This document shows positions 5,801-13,552 of a stretch of DNA of 31,329 nt, in pieces. The DNA is from an uncultured Acetatifactor sp. (GTDB lineage: Bacteria > Bacillota > Clostridia > Lachnospirales > Lachnospiraceae): positions 1 to 31,329 of the forward strand of contig CAJTZD010000023.1 in assembly GCA_910584235.1 (NCBI GenBank), read 5' to 3'. A program made the translations under genes and the position numbers. A model generated the notes under the pieces. It did not search any database and was not told where the DNA came from. It saw only the letters and a program-made list of their open reading frames with translations. Within the stretch, counting starts at the first letter, position 1, and every line of letters starts with the position of its first letter.

Positions 5801-8611
5801 CTATGCCAGCTTCGCCAGCGCCTCGTCCAGCGCCTCCAATGTACCATCCTCCAGATGCTCCTCGAACTGCGCCGCCAAATCCCGGATACTGCCAGAACGC
5901 ATATGCTCTGGCACCTGCCCGATCCAAGGTATCTTCTCCGTCAAGAAGTCCCGAATGGCCGGAACCTCCAAAAGCTCCTTAAGCGGCGTAGCCGTGCTGT
6001 AAATCTTGCGCAGAGGCGCTGTGGTCGCATAACTGACGCTGTACTGCCCCGCCGTCAAATGGCACACCCCGTCCGCCACATCCGCAAACATGGGATTCGC
6101 CTTGTCCTCGTACACGCTCTCCGGCGCATAGGGCAGAACCACATCCGCCTGGCAGCCAAACGGCACCGTCACCCGCACTTCCAGATGATAATCGTCCGGC
6201 GCATTCCAGGAGCTCTTCCACAGGCCCATGCCCGACTGGTAAGCCGCCTTCGCATGCCCCAGCCTGGAATCCACCACCGGACAAATGCACACATGACGGA
6301 AGCCAACGCTGTCTTCAGCCTGTCTGATCCCCGCCACATAAGCGTACATCCACTCCACAATGGAGCCGTAGGAATAATGATTGAAGCTGTTCATGCCCGT
6401 GGAGGATACGCTTCCGTCCGCCAGCATGCTGTTCCAGCGCTCCCATATGGTGGTGGCCCCCAGCTTCACCTCGTAGAGCCAGCCCGGGTACTCCTCATTG
6501 AACAGAAGTTCATAGGCCAGTTCGCTCAGGCCCGCCCTGCTCAGCTCTTCTCCTAAGATCGGCGTGCCCACAAAGCCTGTCTGCAGCTTTCCGTTGTTGT
6601 CGTCGAATTTCTTCTTCAGGCGTTTCGCCGTCTTCTCTCTGTCCACGGTCAGTCCGTGGCGCAGGCTCAGCAGCAGCGCCGTCTGGGTGTCCAGACAGCA
6701 GCGCCCGGAGGGCGCGAAATACTCGTGCCGGATTTCCCCCAGCATCTCGTCGGCCAGCGCGCTGTAGCGGGCTTCCTCCTCTTTCCTGCCAAGCACTGCC
6801 GCGGCTTTGGCCGTCAGCTGCGCGCTGTAGCGCAGATATACCAGCGCAATAAATGCATTCTCCGTAGCGCCCATGACGCCGTCTATGCCCCCGGGGCCGT
6901 CCAAAGCCAGCCAGTCGCCAAAGTGGAAATGCTTCCGCCAGCCCTGATCCTGCTGCTCCAGCCCATAGATATGGTCCACCCAGCCTCTCATGCTGTCAAA
7001 CTGCTCCTCCAATATGGCCTTATCGCCGTAGAACCGATAAACCACCCAGGGAATCACGCAGGCCGCGTCTCCCCACGCGCAGGAAATGCCCTGCTCCCCA
7101 AAGGAGGGAATCATATCCGGCACGGCGCCGTTCCTAGTCTTCTGCTCCGTGGCCATGTCGTGGAGATACTTTGCAAAGAAAGCGTAGCTGTCCCTCTGGT
7201 AGCAGGCGGTAGGAGAGAATACCTGCGCGTCCCCGGTCCACCCCATGCGCTCGTCCCGCTGAGGGCAGTCCGTGGGCACATCCAGGAAATTCCCTTTCTG
7301 GCCCCACTCCGTATTCAGGATCAGGCGGTTCACCAGTTCGTTTCCGGTCTCAAGCCAACCGCTTCTGGGCAGGTCGGAATACATGGCCAGTCCCGTGAAA
7401 TCCTCCGCTTTCAGATGGGCCACGCCCTCCACTTTGGCATAGCGATAGCCATAGAACGTGAAAAAGGGCTGCAGAACATGCTCTTTGCCGTCAGAAATGT
7501 AGATGTACTCCGCTTTCGCAGTGCGCAGATTGTCCCGGTAGAAGTTACCCTGCTGCAGCACCTCTCCCACCCGGACATGAATCCTTGTACCTTTCGGCTC
7601 GCAGACCCGCAGTCTGAAAGCCCCTGCGATATTCTGTCCCAAATCCACCACGGTCTCCCCGGCGGGAGTATGGATCAGCTCAGCCGCAGGCAGCTCCTCC
7701 AGCACCTTTACCGGGAGGCTGCGCCTGGCCGTTAATTTCCCCTTAGGCGGCTCCACCTCACAGGCCGCTGCCGGCGCCACAGGCGCCAGGGTATCGTCCC
7801 TGTGCTCGCCGTCATATATATTGGAGAAGCAGAGATTGCTGTAGGTCACCTGCCAGCTTACGTCCGTACCGATGACTTCTTCGGTACCGTCCTCATAGGC
7901 CAGATGCAGCTCCGCAATCAGTTTCCGCCCCTCTCCGTAGTAAGACCTCCCGTTCGGAGCATTGAAGCCGAATCGCCCGAAATACCAGCCGTTGCCCAGC
8001 AGAATGCACAGATCGCCCTCTTCCTTGAGCTGCTGCGTCACGTCATAGGTCTGGTACTGCACCCATTCATTGTAATTGTTGCAGTAAGGGGCCAGCAGCT
8101 CGTCGCCGATCTTCGCCTCCGCCCGGAGCTTGTCTATGGAGCGAGCGTCCGCGGCATCCTTTCCCGGGGCATAGTAGGCCTCATACACGCCCAGGCCGCA
8201 GATATAGAGCCTTGCGCTCTTCACGGGCTTTGCGGGGGCAATGTGCTTCGAATACATGGGATGACGTTCCTCGCTGTCCCCGATCCACTTCCCGCTCCAG
8301 GGCTCCTGTTCCTTTCCGGTCTCGAACCAGTTCTCCTGACTTTGCGCCTCCTCCCCGGCATCCGTGCACACGGTCACGGTCCAGGTGTAGCGAGTCCGGG
8401 GCGCAAGCTCCATGTCCACAGGCGCCGCCAGGTTGTCCAGCTGCAAGAAACCGGTATCCGCCACCGCCTCGCCGTCACGGCATACCACCAGACGGGCTTT
8501 GGTCTGTGCCTTTCCTTTTGCCTCCTCCACCTGCCAGGAGAAGACCGGCTTCTCCATCCAGTACCCCAGAGGGTTGGTCAGATGATTGACCTTACAGTTC
8601 GTGATTTTCAT
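5801..8611 (-). CDS. Alpha-L-rhamnosidase, GH78 family (cytoplasmic)
   Basis: Hydrolyses terminal alpha-L-rhamnose from glycosides by an inverting mechanism. The N-terminal beta-sandwich domains (about 1-330) are followed by the (alpha/alpha)6 barrel. The GH78 hallmark PTDCPQRDERMGWTGDA lies near residues 440-460, and a second active-site block ATTIWERW near 720, whose Glu is the usual catalytic residue. No signal peptide is present, so it acts on imported sugar. I chose the ATG at 8611 (936 aa), because AAAGGAGGAAAAGGA sits directly before it; the frame is open 19 codons further upstream without a ribosome site. The last ~55 residues form a charged helical tail outside the catalytic domain. 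It is the last gene of the operon, but an extended -10 at 8664-8672 may drive it separately. Confidence 0.93.
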   Translation of the reverse strand: MKITNCKVNHLTNPLGYWMEKPVFSWQVEEAKGKAQTKARLVVCRDGEAVADTGFLQLDNLAAPVDMELAPRTRYTWTVTVCTDAGEEAQSQENWFETGKEQEPWSGKWIGDSEERHPMYSKHIAPAKPVKSARLYICGLGVYEAYYAPGKDAADARSIDKLRAEAKIGDELLAPYCNNYNEWVQYQTYDVTQQLKEEGDLCILLGNGWYFGRFGFNAPNGRSYYGEGRKLIAELHLAYEDGTEEVIGTDVSWQVTYSNLCFSNIYDGEHRDDTLAPVAPAAACEVEPPKGKLTARRSLPVKVLEELPAAELIHTPAGETVVDLGQNIAGAFRLRVCEPKGTRIHVRVGEVLQQGNFYRDNLRTAKAEYIYISDGKEHVLQPFFTFYGYRYAKVEGVAHLKAEDFTGLAMYSDLPRSGWLETGNELVNRLILNTEWGQKGNFLDVPTDCPQRDERMGWTGDAQVFSPTACYQRDSYAFFAKYLHDMATEQKTRNGAVPDMIPSFGEQGISCAWGDAACVIPWVVYRFYGDKAILEEQFDSMRGWVDHIYGLEQQDQGWRKHFHFGDWLALDGPGGIDGVMGATENAFIALVYLRYSAQLTAKAAAVLGRKEEEARYSALADEMLGEIRHEYFAPSGRCCLDTQTALLLSLRHGLTVDREKTAKRLKKKFDDNNGKLQTGFVGTPILGEELSRAGLSELAYELLFNEEYPGWLYEVKLGATTIWERWNSMLADGSVSSTGMNSFNHYSYGSIVEWMYAYVAGIRQAEDSVGFRHVCICPVVDSRLGHAKAAYQSGMGLWKSSWNAPDDYHLEVRVTVPFGCQADVVLPYAPESVYEDKANPMFADVADGVCHLTAGQYSVSYATTAPLRKIYSTATPLKELLEVPAIRDFLTEKIPWIGQVPEHMRSGSIRDLAAQFEEHLEDGTLEALDEALAKLA

Positions 8612-8663
8612 TCCTTTTCCTCCTTTCAAGGATGCATCACGCTTCGGATAGATCCTATCCCTC

Positions 8664-8672
8664 ATCATAGCA
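8664..8672 (-). promoter_or_regulatory. Extended -10 element before the rhamnosidase gene
   Basis: Minus-strand TGCTATGAT matches TGnTATAAT with one change, about 53 bp before the chosen rhamnosidase start. There is no good -35. It would support the ATG at 8611, because a transcript from here could not contain the longer frame with any leader. Confidence 0.4.
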
Positions 8673-8714
8673 GAAAAGCCGCAAATAGAACAGATAGAAA
8701 ATAAAAAAAATTTA

Positions 8715-9686
8715 CTAAAATTTTGCCGCGCGCCCTATACCCCGTTCCAGGATCTCATTGATCAGCGCCTCCACTTCCTTATAGGGCATCTTCTCCAACA
8801 GAAAGCTTTGTTTTCCGCCCGCTTCCTCTTTCCAGGAGCTCCTCCCCTCATCGTCCACGCAGATCTTTCCATGGGGATATAAATCCCAGTACCCGGCATC
8901 CGGGCGGATAGCGTAAAGCATGGTGGCGCCGTCCCAGCTTTCCCTTCCCACAGCGCCGCCTCCGTCTTTCCTGCTCCAGCTCTCGTAGCAGAGCCTCACC
9001 GGATTGTCTTTTGCTCCCCTTTGCTGGAGGCCGCCGCAGGTAATCATCTTCAGCCCGATCTCAAAACTGCAGAATATCAGTTCAGCGGGCCAGCGGTCAC
9101 AGACTGTCTGCGCCGCAGGAATATCGCATTTTACATTCCATTCCGCCTCCACCTCATAGTCTCCAATCATCACCGGCTCCGGCCAGGCCTCTTTGAACCG
9201 TCCCGCCATGCACACCGCCCGCTCCACTTTCTGCCCCACCAGCTCTGCGCCGGAGAGAGGACTGTGCTCGTCCGGCCCGCTCTCTAAAAGCCTCTCAAGG
9301 CTGGCCAGGGATCCTGTGGCCACAAGGGTGGCTTTCCCCTCTGTCCGGGCCAGGGTCCGCCGCAGCAGCGCTACCGTATTTTCATAGCGCTCCCTTCTCC
9401 TGTAACGAGTATCATAAGCCAGCGCTACATCCGAAGCATAGACATCATGCCATTCGCTGGGCCTGATGCCGTCCCCTTCCCGGAACGTCCCCACCGGAAC
9501 CTCCGGATGTCCATAGTAGTTCAAAATGGCTTCGATGCAGCCCGCTGCCGCTTCGCTCATGGTACAGTGGGTCACCGCGAGCAGCTCACACTCCCCGGCG
9601 TCCATCAATTCCAGCGCCAGGGCCAAGGCCGCCGCATCATCGCAGTCACAGCCGATATCCGTGTCAAATATGATTTTTGTCTTCAT
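8715..9686 (-). CDS. Nucleoside hydrolase (inosine/uridine-preferring family)
   Basis: Predicted to cleave the N-glycosidic bond of a ribonucleoside or related riboside, giving ribose and a base. The 323-residue length is normal for the family. The Ca2+-binding signature DTDIGCDCDDAAAL is at residues 8-21, and a later conserved block is EWNVKCD. Near the C-terminus, where many members have a His-Asp pair binding the leaving group and Ca2+, this one has Trp-Asp (SWDGATML). The Asn in the usual TVAGN segment is replaced (VTHCTMSEA). Substrate preference may therefore differ from classical enzymes. The start at 9686 has GAGAGGAG. It sits between the ABC permeases and the rhamnosidase and shares an operon with ribokinase, fitting ribose recovery. 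Confidence 0.85.
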   Translation of the reverse strand: MKTKIIFDTDIGCDCDDAAALALALELMDAGECELLAVTHCTMSEAAAGCIEAILNYYGHPEVPVGTFREGDGIRPSEWHDVYASDVALAYDTRYRRRERYENTVALLRRTLARTEGKATLVATGSLASLERLLESGPDEHSPLSGAELVGQKVERAVCMAGRFKEAWPEPVMIGDYEVEAEWNVKCDIPAAQTVCDRWPAELIFCSFEIGLKMITCGGLQQRGAKDNPVRLCYESWSRKDGGGAVGRESWDGATMLYAIRPDAGYWDLYPHGKICVDDEGRSSWKEEAGGKQSFLLEKMPYKEVEALINEILERGIGRAAKF

Positions 9687-9734
9687 CCGAAACTCCTCTC
9701 TGCTTTATACTGTGCACACCAGTATAACTTGCTG

Positions 9735-9800
9735 CAAATCCCGACGGCAGATCGCCGGCAAGACGCACGTTTTCCTACCGTAAATCCCGGCGGCCCGCAG
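9735..9800. repeat. Direct repeat and imperfect palindrome upstream of the nucleoside hydrolase gene
   Basis: AAATCCCGACGGC and AAATCCCGGCGGC occur 46 bp apart, and the first is part of an imperfect inverted repeat (CCGACGGCAGATCGCCGG). The 179-bp gap between the second permease and the nucleoside hydrolase holds this and no clear promoter or terminator. It could be a regulator site, but there is no matching copy in the ribokinase promoter. Confidence 0.3.
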
Positions 9801-9865
9801 CATAAACATATGTTCGTTTTTTATTCCTCCCGCTACCCCAATACAATGCATGACCTGCACCAGGC

Positions 9866-10699
9866 TCAGCCTTTAAGCCCTGATGTCACAATTCCCTGCA
9901 CCAGGTATTTCTGGAAGAAAAAGAAGAGAATGATCACCGGCAGCGTAAACAGAACACAGGCCGCCATCAGCACCGGCTCCAGTATGATCTCCGGCTTGTC
10001 GGGCAGAAAATAGATATTTCCGAACATAGCCGTGGCCAGCGGGAACTTGTCCCCGGTCAGAAACATCTGCGGCCCCATATAGTCGTTCCATGCCGCCACA
10101 AAGGCATTGAAGAACAGCAGCGCGTACAGGGGCTTGGACAGCGGTATCACGATCTGTGCGATCATGCGCAGGAAACCGCACCCGTCCACCTTGGCCGCAT
10201 CGTCCAGTTCCCGCGGGAAAGAGGACATAAACTGCTTTACCAGAAAAATGTTGTAAGCGCTTCCGCCCAGCGCATTCAGGATAAAAATCCAGTAGGTATC
10301 CATCAGCCCCAGTGTGTTATACCATACAAACTGCGGAATCTGAATGGCAATATAGGGAATCATCAGCTGCAGCAGCACCAATTTGAACAGCATCTCTCTC
10401 CCCGGAGCCCGGAGCCTTGCAAAAGCGTATCCCATCAGAAAGTCCATCACCAGACTGCCGAATACCGAGATCACCACAAGCTTCATAGTGTTCAGCAGAT
10501 ACTTGAAAAACGGGATCATCGCCACTGCAAAGTAGTAATTTTCCACATGCCATTCCGTAAAGAAGATAACCGGCTTCTTGTTGATATAGGGGCGCAGGGA
10601 GTTGGCGGCCAAAAAGATCAACGGATAGAGAAACACGACGCTGAGGGCCACAAGGAACGCATACGCCAGATATTTCCGGATTTCTTTTTTTCTGTTCAT
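9866..10699 (-). CDS. Sugar ABC transporter permease, MalG-like
   Basis: Second membrane subunit of a CUT1-type carbohydrate importer, 277 residues with about six membrane segments. The permease EAA loop is visible as ELDDAAKVDGCGFLRMI followed by IVIPLSKP, which docks the (unlinked) ATPase, usually a shared MsmK-like protein in Firmicutes. The start at 10699 has AAGGAGG and lies 13 bp after the first permease's stop, so the two are co-translated. It partners with the permease at 10713-11627 and the binding protein at 11808-13265. No ATPase gene for this importer is in the window. Confidence 0.93.
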   Translation of the reverse strand: MNRKKEIRKYLAYAFLVALSVVFLYPLIFLAANSLRPYINKKPVIFFTEWHVENYYFAVAMIPFFKYLLNTMKLVVISVFGSLVMDFLMGYAFARLRAPGREMLFKLVLLQLMIPYIAIQIPQFVWYNTLGLMDTYWIFILNALGGSAYNIFLVKQFMSSFPRELDDAAKVDGCGFLRMIAQIVIPLSKPLYALLFFNAFVAAWNDYMGPQMFLTGDKFPLATAMFGNIYFLPDKPEIILEPVLMAACVLFTLPVIILFFFFQKYLVQGIVTSGLKG

Positions 10700-10712
10700 G
10701 CCATGCGCCTCC

Positions 10713-11627
10713 TTAATCCGAGTAGAATACCCAGTATTTCTGTGTCTTCGTCACAATGACCGTCAGGATATTGATGATGAACACCAGCACCCACATCATG
10801 GCCAGCCCATAGCCAAAGCGGGAATAGCCCAGTATCTGCTGGTAGGCGTGGACCATATAGGTATAGGTGGGCTTCAGCGGAAGATTCAGGACCCCGTTGG
10901 ATCCAGGCGCCAGCAGAACCGGCTGGGCATAGAGCTGGAAGCCGCCGATGATCCCCATGACCAGGTTAAAGAACAGGATCGGGGAGATCATAGGCAGGGT
11001 GATCTTGGTAAATTTCTTCCATCCCCCCGCTCCGTCCAGGGCGGCCGCCTCATAGAGCTCATTCGGGATTCCCTGCAAAGCAGCCAGGTTCAGAAGCAGC
11101 CCTCCCGTGGAGCCCCAGGTCATCATGATCACCAAAGCGGCCAGGATATGGTCGTACCCCAGCCAGTTCACCGGATTGATGCCGAAAATCCCCAGGAACT
11201 TGTTGAGCAGTCCCTCGTTTGCATTGAATATGATCCTCCACATCAGGCCTGCCGCCACCGTGGGGATAATGGAGGGCATGTAGATGATCGTCCTGAAAAC
11301 CCCCAGTCCTTTCCTTGCTTTGTTCAAAAGCAAAGCGCAGCCCAGCCCCACGATCAGCCCCAGCGGTACAGTGATGCATCCGATCAGAAAGGTTCTCCCC
11401 AGGGAACTCATTGCCTGTGCGTCGGTAAACACACGCTGATAATTGTTTACTCCAACGAACTCCACCCTGTCATAATTATACCCGGTATAATTTGTCAGGC
11501 TCAAATACAACCCGTTCACGAACGGAACCAGCTTCGTTGCGATAAACAATATCACAAACGGAGCCACCAACACATAGAAAAGCGCAATCTCCCTTCTCTT
11601 CGCATTCCAGAATTTCTTTTCTGCCAC
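10713..11627 (-). CDS. Sugar ABC transporter permease, MalF-like
   Basis: First membrane subunit of the CUT1 importer. I take the GTG at 11627 as start (304 aa): AAGGAGG is 8 bp upstream and the protein then opens with AEKKFWNAKRREIALFYVL, typical of this family. An ATG 23 codons further up has no ribosome site and adds an unusual hydrophilic stretch. There are about six membrane segments and an EAA loop NELYEAAALDGAGGWKKF followed by ITLPMISP. It is separated from the upstream binding-protein gene by 180 bp rich in hairpins, which probably sets a lower level of permease than of binding protein. Confidence 0.92.
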   Translation of the reverse strand: MAEKKFWNAKRREIALFYVLVAPFVILFIATKLVPFVNGLYLSLTNYTGYNYDRVEFVGVNNYQRVFTDAQAMSSLGRTFLIGCITVPLGLIVGLGCALLLNKARKGLGVFRTIIYMPSIIPTVAAGLMWRIIFNANEGLLNKFLGIFGINPVNWLGYDHILAALVIMMTWGSTGGLLLNLAALQGIPNELYEAAALDGAGGWKKFTKITLPMISPILFFNLVMGIIGGFQLYAQPVLLAPGSNGVLNLPLKPTYTYMVHAYQQILGYSRFGYGLAMMWVLVFIINILTVIVTKTQKYWVFYSD

Positions 11628-11706
11628 CGCCGGAACCTCCTTATCTTCTATGATATCCCTGCGCCCATGCCATTCCCTGGGCGCAGGGTGCAGCATTATG
11701 TCAGGA

Positions 11707-11807
11707 ACAATCGGTGCAAGTCAAAGCGCAAAAGCCGCGCTTGAAGAATGCCCGCACAAAGCGAATGCTATTCACTTGGGCATTCTTCTGTGTGCAACTT
11801 TGCACAC
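11707..11807. repeat. Intergenic palindromic element (copy 1) with three stem-loops
   Basis: It begins with CAATCGGTGCAAG. Three hairpins follow: AAGCGC/GCGCTT (11724-11742), GAAGAATGCCC/GGGCATTCTTC (11743-11788, with a second inner stem), and GTGTGCAA/TTGCACAC (11790-11807), which abuts the stop codon of the binding-protein gene. The middle hairpin and CGGTGCAAG block recur in inverted orientation at 26635-26690. No T-run follows on the minus strand, so it looks more like an mRNA-stabilising or dispersed REP-like element than a terminator. Confidence 0.65.
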
Positions 11808-13265
11808 TTAGTCCACGCCGCAGATTTCCTTGCCCTCTGCCAATAAGGTCTCAAATTGCTCCTGCATGGCTACAATGGCATCGTCCATGGTCATCCGCTC
11901 GTACAGCACTTCATAGAAGAACTGTTGGAAAGTAGATTCCATTCCCTGTGCGGTGATATAAGGGTTGGTTTTCAGCGTAATCATATTTTTCATACCGAAT
12001 TCATTGGCGTCATAGGTCTGCTTCTGGAATTGTGTCTCCTGGGGCAGAAGCTCCAACAGATCGCTCTGGGCGGGATTTCCAAAGCCCTGAATCGCTCTCT
12101 TCTTTGCCCACTCCCCTCCATTGTACAGTTCAATGAACTTAAATGCCGCCTCCTTGTTCTTGCTGCCTCTCCAGATGGAAGCGCCCACGCCTGCCATACA
12201 TGCGTTTGCCCCCTTGGAGGTGTCCAGGCTGGGAGCCTGAATCAGCATAAAGTCGTCCATACGGTCTTTTGCATTTTCGTTAAAAGCCAGGGTTCCGTTT
12301 CCGAACCAATAGCCGCAGCAGAGCATACCTACCTTGTCCAGCGCAAAGGAATCGCCGCCCCAGTCTCCCGGGGTGCTCATATCGCTGATGGCCGCTCCGG
12401 ATTTATACATGTCCGCCCAGTAGTCAAAGGCCGCCCGGATTTCCGGCGTATCTATGTAAACCTCTGAAAGATCGTCTGAGAACATGGATTTTCCGACAGA
12501 GCATACCATGCCCGTGATGAGCTGGTACAGGTTGTTGGTTGTGCCCATGCCCCAGCGGATCTGTTCTCCGCTTTCGTCAAATTCCACACATGCTTTCGCC
12601 CATTCCCTGATTTCGTCCCAGGTATAGATCTTTGTGGGATCCGGGATCTCCAGGCCCGCGTCCGCAAACACCTTTTTATTCACCCAGATCTGGTTGTCCA
12701 GGCTCCAGTCTTTCACGATGCCGTAGATAGGGCCTGCCCCTACCTCTTTCCCGTCAAAGCGGTACAGATTCTCCACATCTGTAAAGTTTGCCTCATCAAA
12801 CACATCGCTGGCGGCAATGTAATCGTCCAGAGGCTCATACAGCCCCCTGGCCGCATACATGGCGCCATGGCTGAACGCGGACAGGCACCATACGTCCGCC
12901 GCTGTCCCTGTGGCGACCATGCTCATCATCTTGATCTCGTCCGCAGAGACGATTTCATAAGTCAGGCCCTCTCCGTTCTCCGCCACATATTTCTCAAATT
13001 CCGCATTGTTCAGCAGATCCGTAGCGCCCCATACCCGAACCGTTACGCCGTCAAACCGCTGGCCCTCTACCCCCGGGCTTTCCGAAGCCTGTTCCCGGCT
13101 CTCGCCAGACGGCTCTGCGGATTCGCTCTGGGAAGATTCCGTCTCCCGGGATTCGGATTCCGAAGACTCCTCTCCCGGCAGTGCGGGAGCGGCACATCCG
13201 CCGGCCCCCAAAAGCATTCCCGCCGCCAATAGGATACTCAAAGTTTTTCTAAATGTGTTTTTCAT
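11808..13265 (-). CDS. Extracellular sugar-binding lipoprotein of ABC importer
   Basis: Solute-binding protein that delivers substrate to the MalF/MalG-like permeases. The 485 residues start with a lipoprotein signal peptide, with lipobox GAGGC and the lipid-carrying Cys24. A Ser/Glu-rich linker (about 33-66) follows, then a family-1 binding domain beginning VTVRVWGATDLLNNAEF. The late GASIWRGSKNKEAAFKFIELYNGG block is typical of the sugar-binding family. It is anchored on the outside of the cytoplasmic membrane. The ribosome site is GAGAGGAGA, about 10 bp from the ATG. It lies in the ribokinase operon; its sugar is not known, and a riboside or rhamnoside is inferred from the enzymes alongside. 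Confidence 0.93.
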   Translation of the reverse strand: MKNTFRKTLSILLAAGMLLGAGGCAAPALPGEESSESESRETESSQSESAEPSGESREQASESPGVEGQRFDGVTVRVWGATDLLNNAEFEKYVAENGEGLTYEIVSADEIKMMSMVATGTAADVWCLSAFSHGAMYAARGLYEPLDDYIAASDVFDEANFTDVENLYRFDGKEVGAGPIYGIVKDWSLDNQIWVNKKVFADAGLEIPDPTKIYTWDEIREWAKACVEFDESGEQIRWGMGTTNNLYQLITGMVCSVGKSMFSDDLSEVYIDTPEIRAAFDYWADMYKSGAAISDMSTPGDWGGDSFALDKVGMLCCGYWFGNGTLAFNENAKDRMDDFMLIQAPSLDTSKGANACMAGVGASIWRGSKNKEAAFKFIELYNGGEWAKKRAIQGFGNPAQSDLLELLPQETQFQKQTYDANEFGMKNMITLKTNPYITAQGMESTFQQFFYEVLYERMTMDDAIVAMQEQFETLLAEGKEICGVD

Positions 13266-13347
13266 ACTTATACCTGTTCTCCTCTCTTTGTCTGCCGTTC
13301 AAACTCCTTTTATTGTTCTTCAGTTCCTTTTCCTTGGCCTGTTTCCC

Positions 13348-13552
13348 TTACATACAGCCCCTTTCCCTTACACACAGCATTCCGACAGGGTAGAAACCGT
13401 CTTCGCTTCTGCCCTCAAGGGGCAGGCGGATGTGCTCCCCTCCGTATCCGCAGACTGCAAATTCCACCGGATACGCCCCCGGTTCCAGCCTCTCCGGCGC
13501 CTTCGCGACTTTACTGTTCTTCTTTAAATCGCTGCGCCATGGCTCTGAAAGG
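13348..13552 (-). pseudogene. Coding-like open frame without a start (possible gene remnant)
   Basis: The gap between the ribokinase stop and the binding-protein gene contains an open frame that reads LEPGAYPVEFAVCGYGGEHI, then RLPLEGRSEDGFYPVGMLCV. It has GC-rich third positions and no stop from the ribokinase stop to 13348. No ATG or ribosome site fits this frame. The only nearby ATG (around 13540) is in another frame and stops after nine codons. I do not recognise a family. It may be the C-terminal remnant of a deleted gene, or chance. Confidence 0.3.

Noticed and set aside
6656..7735. Long plus-strand frame opposite the rhamnosidase
   Set aside because: Mirror of a GC-rich gene; rich in His/Arg/Pro/Leu with no ribosome site or family motif.
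13521..13552. Programmed frameshift joining a nine-codon ATG frame to the downstream open frame
   Set aside because: The TTTAAAG run is not in the correct phase for -1 slippage, and the needed shift is +1 without a known signal.
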